From Takakia lepidozioides (taxonomy: Eukaryota; Streptophyta; Takakiopsida; Takakiales; Takakiaceae), in assembly GCA_030704615.1 (NCBI GenBank), contig CM060732.1, positions 67,313,053 to 67,377,052 on the forward strand: a stretch of 64,000 nt of DNA, read 5' to 3'. The notes under the pieces are model-generated. The model worked only from the letters and a program-made list of their open reading frames with translations. It was not told where the DNA came from and made no database searches. Made by a program: the position numbers and the translations under genes. Position 1 is the first letter of the stretch. Each line of letters opens with the position of its first letter. Below are positions 22,261 to 34,700 of the stretch, piece after piece.

Positions 22261-24140
22261 TCTAGTACAAACTCATCAATGTTGGTCAAAACAGGCGGCT
22301 GGTCGCATATGGCTCCTCTTGGTGAATAGCGGAATTTACTTCCATCCATAATAAACTTGAAAATTCATCCATTTATCCTTCATAAATTGTTCAATAAGAG
22401 AGATGTACCTAAGAGAGATGTACCTGAGGGAGGTGTTACTTGGAGGCACTTCATGAAGTAGTTTGAACAAAGGAGAGGAGGTGAAACATGGGGAAGGCAC
22501 AACAAGGGCTTAATGATTTTTGACACTGATGCGTAGTCTCTTATTTAGAATAAAGATGAGTCAATAAAATCCATTGTAGATTCTACCAAAAAACCTATTT
22601 TTGCAAATTTTACAGGTAAATATACGTAGAAATAAAATATATATACATTCTTAGAATAAGGGTAAATAAAAGTTTGAGGATTTATTTAGCCTCCGGGTAA
22701 ATGATATAGATCAATATATTCATTTGGGTAAATATAAATGATTTATCCCAAAAGATAAATCAAGTTATATTGAAGAATATGTAGATTTTTGTGTTTGTTA
22801 AGCTCACTCTACCATACTTGCCCATGCTATTTGTCAAGACCTTTGTCAGATTAATTAATTTCTCTTGAGTAAAAGGTCCGACAGACTTCTTGGAATTTCT
22901 GCAGTTCCAGTAGTGATCATGATAAATAATAGAAAAGTACAAATGATAAATGTGTACACGCAATGGTAACGTGAAAAGAATAGGTAAGTAGAGCAGTTCT
23001 CGGAGTCAAATATGAGAGATATCCGACACTATAAGGACTTTAGGTAAATTTTTCCGGCCGTCTATTTTTGGATTTAATATCATCGGACAGCATAGGCAGC
23101 TACGATATTTTAACAATGAAGTTTCCACAATCATTTTTTAAGACTTCATTGCTGTGAAATCTTCATTGCTCCCATAATTAAATTGTTTCCAAGCCTAGTT
23201 GCACATAGGACGTGAAGTGGCGCTCGCACATTAGACGTCACGTCCAAACCAAACGTTATCATGTGTAATTTTTTTATTTTTTTTTTACTCTTGATTATTT
23301 ATCTTGGATATCGAGGTGGCGGCCCAGGTGAACTAACCACGTGAATAAAATTTTATTGTATTTAAAAACTAAAAAACAAATATGCCAATATTGGCGATCA
23401 TATGCATTTTAAACATAAATAAAATGTGGCGATCGTCAATATTGACGGTCACATAGTGTATCTAGAAATAAAATAAAATTATGAATTTCTAAATCCAAAA
23501 TTGAATGACACGACCCCATCTTTGTCTGCTAGGAGTTTAGTTAGTGTCAAGTGCTCATCTATTGATGCTGACAACTCGGAGGTCCATTGGCACCACTGCC
23601 GAGCTTCAAGATGGGCAAAGCAAAGGCTCAACTCTCTTTCGAAACCCCCAAGCGTAAAATAGACAACCTTTAATCAATAAGCCTTATTGCTCCTTACACT
23701 TAGAATTCATCTCTTGGTTCTCCTCGACTTTGGTTCTTGTTATGCTTTTATCTACTTTTCCATTTCGTTTAGTTTACTCTAGTCTTCCATTTCGTCTCTT
23801 CTTTGGATATGTGAGCTCGGAGCATTGTCTTGTTTATCAACCTTTTATGGCCCTTTGTAAGGTTATTTTTTCCTTACCATATCATGAACTGGTTTCATTC
23901 CCCTTTCCAAAATAAGATAAAATAGAATGTTGCGACCGCCAGTATTGGCCAGTGACCAATCATACTGCGACTGGTATGGTTTTGCACGTGGTTAGGTCTA
24001 TTTTTATAAACCCTAAGTTCTACAAATGACCAGGTACTTGCTCAATGACACCCCCAACTAGTTGGTCATTTGGTACTTTTACTCAAACCCGGACACATAC
24101 CCAAGTCAATTGGTGGTAATCAAGAGTTCATTCATTAATA
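22261..24140. other. AT-rich spacer, no gene seen
   Basis: The spacer is AT-rich with no recognised coding sequence. GGGTAAAT words recur between about 22,610 and 22,750 and resemble the foldback at 45.45-45.64 kb. At 23,380-23,460 and 23,930-23,960 there are short palindromic phrases around GCCAATATTGGC and GATCGTCAATATTGACG, possible remnants of another inverted-repeat element. Confidence 0.4.
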
Positions 24141-24780
24141 AACTGTTGATTTTTCAGTAGGTATGTCCAGTCTATATAGCTTAAGAGTATCATTGAATGT
24201 TTAAAATATAAACAAGGAATAAATTTTACTTCAAATTTAAAAACAAATACGACCTATCGTGGAAATAAAAAATTTCATGGATGAGTTGTTGGATTTTTTA
24301 TGTGCTTTCTACATGTTGATTGTCGCGTTGATCAAGTTGGAAATCAATAGTTGTCAACCAATTGTTGATTTCTCAATATGTCCAATATACACATAGTGTT
24401 GTAACGACCATTTTGTTGTAAAAAGAAAAATCTGAAAATTTAAAAACTGTAGTAAATGATCATACGGTGGAAATTGGCAACAGTTCATCAACAGATTGCT
24501 GATGTTTTAATATATCCCACTTACAACTCAAGTGTCGCATAGACCAAATTTATCACAAAAATAAAATCTGAAAATCTGTAAAACCAAGAAAATAACCTGT
24601 AAGACACTCTGGAAATCAACAGTTTGTTCACAAACTGCTCATTTCTCAGAATGTTCCATTTACATCATATTGATCAAATTTACTTCAAAAAAATCTGAAA
24701 TATTTAGGAACCGAGAAAAGACACCTTGGAAATTAACAATTTGTCAATGAACTGTTGACTACCTTATTCACTACTTATTT
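24141..24780. repeat. Degenerate tandem array, about 135-bp period
   Basis: A phrase of the type AACTGTTGATTTCTCAATAT - GTCCAATTTACA recurs near 24,141, 24,360, 24,493, 24,628 and 24,750. Each copy is accompanied by AAAATCTGAAAATTT- and GGAAATCAACAGTTTG-like words. Copies are strongly diverged, indicating an old array. Confidence 0.5.
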
Positions 24781-24806
24781 CGTCACAACAAAAAATATAT
24801 ATATAT

Positions 24807-24938
24807 AGACGCCTCCTGACTCTTCACCACAAGGGCTACTGGAAGGCACCTTCTTGACACACCAGAGCGTCGTTTGAACCCACAACCACATCTATCGTGG
24901 TATGTGCCCATTACTAGTGTGCTACATGCTGGTTGTCA
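24807..24938 (-). mobile_element. tRNA-derived SINE
   Basis: Read on the minus strand the element begins ACAACCAGCATGTAGC. It contains an A-box-like stretch and the B box GGTTCAAACG, then TCTGGTGTGTCAAGAAGGTG and AGTAGCCCTTGTGGTGAAGA. It belongs to the same family as the copies at 43,433 and 43,729. Boundaries are approximate. Confidence 0.7.
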
Positions 24939-25795
24939 TAACAAAAGAGAGAGCAAGCCTCACAAATTTTTCTTATGTCTTAAAAGAGAATGAGAGAGAA
25001 GGGCCTGCGAACCTGAGAGCCACTTCACCTTTCGGCTAGTGCCCCTGTGGAGTGGGCCCTATATCAAAATATATTTTGGCTTAATGGGGTATTTTATGTT
25101 TGGGTTGGAGGTTTGTTATTCCAGTTTGCATTTGTTAGTGATGAGGGCTATAAGAGAGCGGATGGCAATTAGGTGTATTTGTTTGAGGCACGCTGTGATG
25201 GCTCGGTTGGGCAGCTTGAGGGGTATTGTGGAGAGATTTAAGGCTATGTGTGTGGATGCCGCCCTTGGTCTAGATGATGTAAACAAATGCGTCAATGACA
25301 TAATGCAAGATTCGGTATTCAACTTTGAAGCTCTGGGTCAAGGGCTTATAAGATGGCGTTGGGAATGAGATCTGGCCTGGGGCTTTGGATTTGGATAAGG
25401 CTTTTAGACACAAGTCATAGATAATTTGTATAACTGAATCCTGGATGTGGTGGGAAATGCTAATAGTCAGCCGATTATGAATGCAGAATGCGCCGGCACC
25501 GTGGAGCCACCATCTTCTGCTCTTAATTTGCCTCAAAAAGGCATAATCTGCCCCCAAAATCCTTTATGTATGTACATCGCTGTGGCTTGATGCCATATTT
25601 CCTGTTTGACATCAGAAATACTTTGTCACTCAATATTTCAAGCCAATGACACCTATGTTAAAGGAACCCACCGTACAACCCTTACATACACTCCCTCTCA
25701 AGCACTAGAGCATGTCCACAAGCCTGTATCTCTTACATGCTAAATGGGGATGGGTTCCTCCCTAACTTTGAGTTCAAATTGTACCCCAGAGTCCT

Positions 25796-28700
25796 CTATC
25801 TGAGAGACGAGTCTATAAACGACCTACTGCTTTGCTGTCTAGAGTAACCATCTGCACACTCAATGGAAAGATGACCACATGACAGTCCAGTAAATCTGCG
25901 TCGTTTGCCGGGTGAACTTCTAAGGTTATCCACTTCGTCACTATTCACAAATGCTGCTTCCAGCCAGGGCAGCCATATATCCTCAAGCTCTCGTACTACA
26001 TCAGCCATCCTTGGGCACGCCTCTCTGATCTGCCGACAGCACGCAATCCCTAGCCGAAGGATTCGCTCCAATGCCTCCAATGGGCATGGACCCATGTTGG
26101 GGTCAGCTATTGATGTCAGATTTCCAGCTCCATGTGCCATTTCAACCTACAAAGGGATACTATAAAAAGCTAGGATGGAAATCTGGAGTAGAGAGAAAGC
26201 ATCAAACATTTAATCTGTACAACTCTGCCAGGAGGTATGGATTCTACTTTAAAATTAGTATTTCAATTCAACATACTGTTAAGGGAAAGGAAGACGACTT
26301 TAAATGGCTGATTTAGAGATGACGAAAGGAGCTATGCAAGGATTTAACGGGGTTCAGTGTATATAGCTAAAGTCTTAGGAGCTTCACCACCCTCAGCAAG
26401 CATTGGAGTGAAACCACAACCATGGTGGGACAGAGTGAGCAGTCTATGGCTTTCAACCACACCCATACATACGTATATTCATAATGGTCATAACTAGCCA
26501 GGGGCAGAGGAGAAAAACGGGGAATGAATTGACAAAAACCTCTTTCACGATGTGTTTTCCATCAGCAATAGGTGGCATGCCTGTAAATAACTCCAGCAGT
26601 ACTATGCCAAAGCTGTAGACATCACTTTTGTCAGTGAGCCGACGTGTCAAAAAGTACTCTGGATCTAGGTATCCCTGCACATCCAAACTTGTAGTGGTTA
26701 TCTTGGGCTTAATCACGATTGTTGTAGGCATTTGAGCCCAGACTGTTTCTGTAAGTGGAATGTTACCTCTCCCAGTTGACTGACAACTGTAGTATAGGTG
26801 CACAGCGTGTAACCAGATTATTCATACAGGATTCTCCAATCATTTGCATGACGAAAAACGAGAATGTTTTTTTCTTGTCTCCCTTTCGGTAAGCCGGATG
26901 GAACTACCATGGATGTCACAACCAAAGGCCACTCCCAATCAGAAGTTTGGATTCCATCTACCTGTCCCACAGGAAAGTGCTAAATTGATAGGCAATGAAC
27001 CCAAATATCAGAGTGCAGCAATAGAAAGTAGCTTATATAGAACTGCTCATGCTCACCAATATGAACAGCACAGATAACAAAAAGAGGGCAGTTGACCCCA
27101 CTTCAGCTTTGCTTGCTCAGAACCAAGCCTTCAAAAGATAAATGTCTCGGTTCAAGCATAAGAGAGCTCTACTTACAACAGTGCCCTTTACTGTCGTTGA
27201 AACATGCCCAGAATCATCTGGGCCTCCCAACATAGGGGATGGGCCTAACTTTGAGAGACCAAAATCTGAGACTTTGGGGATATTGTTTTCATCCAGTAGA
27301 ATATTGGCGCCTTTGATGTCCCCATGAATGATGGAAGGGTTAGCCTCGGTGTGACGATACAAGATACCTTTGGCTGATCCCAGGGCAATGTGCAAACGTG
27401 TTGCAAAGTCCAGTGAGTGGTTGGATGTGGCTGTTGCAATGTTGGTTCTGTGTTTATGTTGAAGAGCTAAGTCTTAGAAATATTTGAGCGAAACCACGTA
27501 TGTGATCTTTGGTGGATCTTTCCCCACGCATCAAAACCCCTCCCAGTGTATAACCATGTTTAGCTTATAACTACCACACCTCTCTCACAAGAGTTGTAAT
27601 TATCTGCCCAAAAGTTAGGTTGACTATAGCTGGTCCTGAACACAAATATGAATGAGTGAATATTAATAGCATACCCACCACCCACAGGGGTCAGTACCTG
27701 TGGGGGAAGGTGGTTTATGCTGGCTTTGGCTGGAGTCTTCTCTCTATATAATACCAATACACTAACAATCCATAGATCTGATGGAAAGTGTTTCATTTCC
27801 AGTTAGGGCCTGCCAACAGCATAAACCTCAAGGTGTCCAAGGTTGTGGAATTTCGACCAGCTTGACCACTATGTACAGATTCACCTAGAACCCGTTGATT
27901 AGAACTGTCTGATGACAGATTGGCTAGCTGGAGAGCCCTTCCTGTTTGCTGAGGTTGCTGAAGGCTCAGTGAGGCAGTTTTCTGCTAGTTCATAAATCTC
28001 CCTCGCTGAAAAATCTGACGATGATTCTCTGGTCAGGGTATGGGCAGCTCCGGACGATAGTATATGAGCAGTAAACTAGTGACTAGGACACTTTGTATAG
28101 TCTGGGGTGGGTATTGCATTTAATTGCAGGGGTTGTTGCAGAATTTTTGCTTGCAACAAATGCTGTAAGCTCTATTGGTGAATTTTAGTTCTTTAGATAT
28201 CAACTTGATCTGGTTACAATGTCCAACCAACATATGTGTGAGACTTTGCAAAATGTAGACTCACTCAAAATTCTCAAATGATGTCATGTAAGCACTGTGT
28301 ATGGGTTGTTGTGGCCTATGGCTGCAAGTCTGTAGCATGAAAACAATTGGCAGGTGAGAAAATCATAGTAACCCTAGCACAGCTCATCCTAACCTTCAGA
28401 TGATAATTTTATGTGCTTCAAGGAAAATTATTGGCGAAATCAAGATCAGAAGAATTGGGCAACATACATGAGAGTCTTTCCTGTAGACTCCCCCCATACA
28501 GTTTATACACCAGCATCTGCAAGGGGACAAAGAGGCGTTATCACGAGTAGATTCAAGGCAGATCACCCTGCCATATACAATTATACCTGACTAAATGCAA
28601 CATGAACAACACCAAGATAAGGTTGCACCTATCCAACAATACAAAAACCCTCTGGCGAGTTTAATGACAGAATGCTTCTTCTATTACTAGCTGTTTATGT

Positions 28701-31700
28701 TACTTCAAAGCCAAAACTTGCAATTACTATTCTGCAAGGAATATAGGTCAGACATTTGCAGGGAATGGTCAGCGTAATACTGAGGGTGTGTATGCAGACC
28801 TGCTCACTCTTTTCTAGACAAAAGCCAATAAGTGACACCAAGTTTCTATGATGCACGCGTGATAAAAACTCAATTTCCGTATAGAATTCGGTGGCCCCTT
28901 GAAGGGATCCAATCCTCACACGCTTGATAACCACCCTTTCTCCATCTTTCAATGTTCCACTGTACACTTTTCCACAGCCCCCCTGTCCTCTGACATTTTC
29001 CTCGCTAAATTCGTTGGTTGCATTCGCTAGGTCTTCAAATCTGAAACACCGAATGCCTGAGAACTTTCTTTGCTTTTTCTTCTTGCTTCTGTTGTGTGAC
29101 TAGCAGGAACAGTACCCAATTACTATCTGCTCATCTATGATGTCCATGCTAGCTTTTCTAATCAAGACTCGAGCTTCTGTACGTTCCTACATAGGTTCTC
29201 CATATGTATTAAGCAACAGTCACAAGTCAGCCCTTCCACCCAAGGGGCTCGTGGCAAGAGTTCTCGCAACATCTATTAGGCTCAAAACAGCAGGTTTCAG
29301 GCACTCCTGGTATGCTCAAATGTGAATTTTTTTGAGCGCAATGGAGTCTCTATTGCTTCGCTATTGCCAGAGAATCCAGAAGGGGTGGAAATCTCATCCA
29401 AACAGGATTGCAACAGACTCATTAGAAGGGAACTTATGGAACTACGTCAGGAGAACTTGGAAGCTACCCAATCTCACAACAAAGCTCCATTTCTATTGAG
29501 AGACATTCTTGGTTCTCCGTGATGATAGGATCTTGCGGCCCAATTAGCTTTCGGCGTCTTTATCTCCTTCCCTCCTGAGGGCATTGGGGCGGTTCAGGGT
29601 GGGCTCAGATGGGAAAACCTGCATCGGGAGGACCGCCTATGCCCAGCTTGCATCGGGCACAGATTCCACTGTCAATTCCGTGGAACTCAATCTCTTACTG
29701 AAGTCTTCCACTATGGGATCAAAAATCCTTGGCAGCTTACCTGCACGAGGCCCTGACCCTTAGGCCATCCCTTCAGCAGTAGTTGCTTTTGGGCTGTTTT
29801 TTGGCTCTGGTTTTGTTTCCTCTCTCATGTTTTTCCATTTTGTCCCATAAGCTCTTTGAGCTTTCCGCGGACGTTATAAAGTACCATTTCATTTTCTTTC
29901 TTGATCTACCAGGACCCATTTTCTCTGCAAACAAGGGAGAGTAAACTCTTCAAGACGGGATGCTCCTGCCTATGACGGCTCAGTGCAATTAAGAAGATGG
30001 TCACTGCAACGCTGAATGAAATTATTGCTATAAACCCAATCACAATTCCAGCAATCCATCCCTTCGACCATACATGTGAACTTGTGTCGCCTCCAACTAT
30101 ACACCACAACCAAAAAGACAGTTTGTAGATCAGTATACAATTGTATTTGGATTCACATCTAGATGATGGGAAAAACCACTTGATTGTCGATTTGGGTGTC
30201 CAAGTGTGTGATCACCTGGATCCCATTGAAAAAGCACATAGGACAGTGGGAACAGACAGACAGAAGAATTAGCCACAGGGCCTGTGGGATGCAGTAGAAC
30301 AACAGTGAATGACGTAAAACATGACATACCAAAACGACACTTGGAGATGGAGTCAGAGAAAGATGGCATCATTGACCATTCCCTGTGGATGTGAGGTCTC
30401 GTGTACCCTTGAGGCCATACTCATACAGATACCTATCGGTTGTGGGGTTTCAGCCAATGAGAGTGGCAGCAACAGTTATCAAGGATAATATGATGATTCA
30501 GTTATAGGGGTGAGTATCATACTAGAAACCATGAGGTGGAGTCCCAGAACCGTACCCTCTCAATTGCAACAACTTGATACATGTGACTTGGTTCCATGAC
30601 TTTGGTGAAAAGGACAAAGAAGAACAAGTCTGAAATTACATCCACTGGAAGCCTATATGGCCTACAGGAGACTAGATGAGATCTCTAAAAGAACGAACTT
30701 TATGAGGATCTTTGGAAGATTGTAGGTGTCAGAGACGGAAGAAGCAGAATAACACAATTAATAGAATTCCCAGAGGACAGATTGTCTGCACTGACCGTCC
30801 TAGGTTGAAATCATCTTAAGGAAACAGTAAGAAGCTGAGAAAGAAATCCCTGTACCTGAAATAATATTGATCAACTCATACGGCCCAAAATATTCACCCA
30901 CAGAGACTTCCCAGTTGGCCAACACGGTAAACATGTTGTTGTATGTAGCTTCAACAAAGCTTGCGGTTAGTGGGAAGACCTCAATGATGGTATTCAGCCT
31001 AGGCCCTGGCTGCCAGTTGTAATCTTCTATATACACTTGAGATAAGGTCAAGTTGAAAGCTCTGGCTAGCAACACACGGAGGTCTTGCTCTGCTGTGAAG
31101 AAGTAAAAGCTGGGGCCGGAGGTTAACTCGGATGGGTTGGGCACATCGACAACTATTTGTGGTGGGGACCAAGACGCTGGGAAGAGTGCAACTTGGGCAT
31201 GATGTCCCTCTGCTTGTGGTGTTTGATTGGGGCTTGTCTTGAGGCACCTCATTGTCAATGGTAGGGGAGCACAGTTGTCCAAGTCCTGAGAGACCTGAGA
31301 GCGTGTTGCAGAGGACTGTGTTGCCATTTAATCTGCAATCATGGCCAACATGCAATTCATCATTAAGTCTCTCTCTTGCTTTAAGGACCAGAATAGCTCA
31401 GCAACATACCTGCACAAGATTCTTCCTTTGTTCTGCAGGAACTTACTTATTGAGTCAGAACTTTACTATTACAGGGGTGGGTTTTGAAATCTCGTTTGGA
31501 ACCCACAGGCTGCCAGCAGATGTAACAATCTCCTTAGTTCTTTCATGGGGGTTTTTTGTTATTCTACTTTCTCCATGGGCCCTATGGGATCATCTGGAAA
31601 TTATTCATCTGCCCGTCTGCCATTCTCTTGCTACACTCCTGCGCAATGTGACCAACTTTCTTGCAATAAAAGCATTACGAAGCTTCCTTCTTTCTTTGTA

Positions 31701-34700
31701 CCATTTCATTCCCTTGAGCAGTAGTTGCTTTTGGGCCTTCTCTCCCTCTGGCTCTTGGTTGATTTTTATCCTTTCTCTGGGCTGTTTTCCATCAATGAAG
31801 ATGATAAACCTCTGCCTATCTGTAGACTTTGACTAGACATTCTTGGAGATAGCGTGAATGCAGCAAATAGAGAGTAGTTGTAAGACCTTCTACATGCTAA
31901 TTACTCAGCTGACCCTATTCCCAATAACAAGGATCATCCACCTAATTTGAGGCTTGTCGGGCAAATATAGATTGGTAGATGGACAATCTCAAAGGTGCTG
32001 CCTGCTATTGCCCGGTTTGCGCTAGGGAAGACAGACAGGCGATTGTGACAGAAGAACATTTCTTCTTTCAACGTCCTCTCTACTATGAAATCCCTAGTGA
32101 CTACTATTTCATAATTTCAGGACAACAGATCCCTCGCTGAGATCTTTAATTACGACGACCAGAAATGCCTGGCAGCTTACCTATATGAGGTTCTACACCT
32201 CAGAGAATCTCTGGACATTGAATAGTGGTTGCTTTTGGGTTCCTGGTTGAGGCACCACTTCATCATTCTTTCTTCTGTCCCATAAGCTCTTTGAGCATCC
32301 CATGAAGTCCTTTCTTTTATGAGCTTCCCGTTGATGTTTTTAAGTAACATGTCATTTCTTTGATTGCTTCTCTCTCTCTGCTTTACTGAGATGGGTGGCA
32401 AGGAGGATTAATAGCCCATAAGGCTATGCTCTAGAGCATATTGCCAATGCCAGTGTCCATGGTGATGGTCAAGAGCTCATGTATGTTGTTTGCCCCATAA
32501 TCCAAACACTGATGGGAAGTGGGAGGGAGTGGAAGATACTCAGTCTATTCTTTACAACACTGTAGCATTACATTTTTGTGACAGCTTAAAGCGATAACCG
32601 AGATGTCATATATTGAACCAGAGATGTACTCATAAGACGTTGTTTGCCGTAGCCTTGTGGCCATTGACCCCGCGCCCAGTTTGAGCGGGAAATATTGAAC
32701 CAGAGAGAGAGATAAAGAGAAAAACCACAAGATCCACAGCAGCACAAAGAGCTTTATTGGACAGAAACAGGTAGCAAAAATAGAAACTAGAGCAGAAGAA
32801 AAAATTGACGATGTCAAAGGGAAGCCCAGCGAATGCACTCATAACCGTTGTTTGCCATAGCCTTGTGACCATCGACCCAGGTTGGGCAGGGATCAGTCAC
32901 TGCCTTTGTGAGGGGCTCAAAACAATTGGTTCGGGCTTTTCAGATTTCATCTAGAAAGCCCTTCACACAAATATCAAATATGCTGTGTGTGAGCTGCCCA
33001 CCAATTAGACCCCAACAGGGCCAGGGCTTTAGGCTCAGCCTCGAGGGTTTGAAATTTGGTGAACAGAAGGTGCAAGGAGTATGTTCTTGATGGTCCTGAA
33101 GAGGGTCGCTGATGAGCCCCCCAGACGTTGTATCAGAAAATGGATGTTGTCTTCAAGGCACCCCACACGTTGGGCAGTGACAATCTCCCTTTCCTCTCTG
33201 CATCTGTTTGTTGTTCGAAGGTAGACTCCCCGCCCTGGATTTTAATTTCATTCTAGTGCAAGGGTAGGTCGGCCCTTCAGATCATCCTTAAGCTCCTCAC
33301 ATATGTCACAAACTGGAAACAAGTTCAGTAAAGTTTTATGCCTGTTGGGACATTTTTCGTGCTTCTGACATGGCCTTTAGACACTTCAGCCTCCAGCTTC
33401 ATCTAGCAGGGTCAGTTCTTCCTGCATAAAATTCAGGTACTTGAAAACCTCCTCTACCTTTTCCGCCAGGACTTAGCCAGTTTAACAGGATGGTCTTGCT
33501 TCCAAGAAATAGAGTCAATCATCTTAGGATATCTGGTTAGGCCTGCGATTCAACTGACCCCACCATCTGACCTTGAACTTATCATGTCGAGAGCTCAAGG
33601 GTGCTATGCCCGAACAGCCACATTAGCTGTTCTAGAGCACACTGACATGCTCTCTGAGCACCAAAAGCTGACTGGATTCTAAAGTTTTAGCATGGTTGGA
33701 GTTGTCAATCTACAAGGCAGATGCGTACTCCAAGGTGGGCCTAATAATGCTGCAAAGCATGGTCCTTCTTCAGTATTAATCCCTCTGCAGTGGAAAAATT
33801 GAGTGAGATCCAAAGCTTTGCGTTTAGCTGTTTGAACCACTTTTTGTGTATGTGCATCCGAGTTACAACTGAAGGAAATTTCAACACCAAGATACGTGTA
33901 GGAAGGGAGCACAGGGTTTTCTTCACTACCCCATGCCCATTTGAGATCCCCTCCTCCCTCCCCATGATCATTGAAGGCCACCACCGTGCATTTACTAGCA
34001 TCAGCTTGTAGCCTCTGCAGGTCAAGGTACCTCTTTGCACAATCAATCAACTCTGAAGATTGGATGGGGGTATCCCCAGGCCCACGATGTCATCCGCAGA
34101 AATAAGAGCTGGTATGGTGGCATCATCCACCTTTAACTCTAATCCCTTGCTTTCCACATCTTCAAGGAGCTGATGAATGAAAACATTGAAGAGCAGTGGG
34201 GAGAAGGTACACCCTCGAGCTACACCGTGGTCAATGTCAACGAAATTAGACTTCTCACCATTGACAATAACACAATTTTTGGTGTTCGCATTCAGTTTGT
34301 GGACCATCCTCCACATCTTTCCCCTGCACCCAGAAGACCACAGACGAAGCAACGGCCTGCAGCGTCATATGCCTTTTTAACATCCAGGAAGAACACAAAG
34401 GTGGGTTTTCCTTCTTTTTGCCTTCCCTGAATTGTCTGGCTTAGGGTAACCATATGGTCGATGCAGCCCCTTTTTCTCTGGAAGCCCCGCTGACAGTTAT
34501 GGAAAATACTTCTAGACTCCAAATCAACCTCAAGACAGGTGCTGGTCATCCTACAAAACAGCTTGCCAAGTGCGCTAAGCAGTGTAATGCCTGTTGGAGG
34601 TGTCAAGGCTATAGCCCTTGCATGGCACTCTGAGAATAGAACGGGACGGGTAGCTCAGTGGTAGAGCACCCCACCGGAATGGGGGAGGTCCTAGGTTCAA

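Noticed and set aside
25039-25368. A 109-residue plus-strand protein
   Set aside because: No domain, no homologue I recognise, and no neighbouring exons; it is probably a chance frame.
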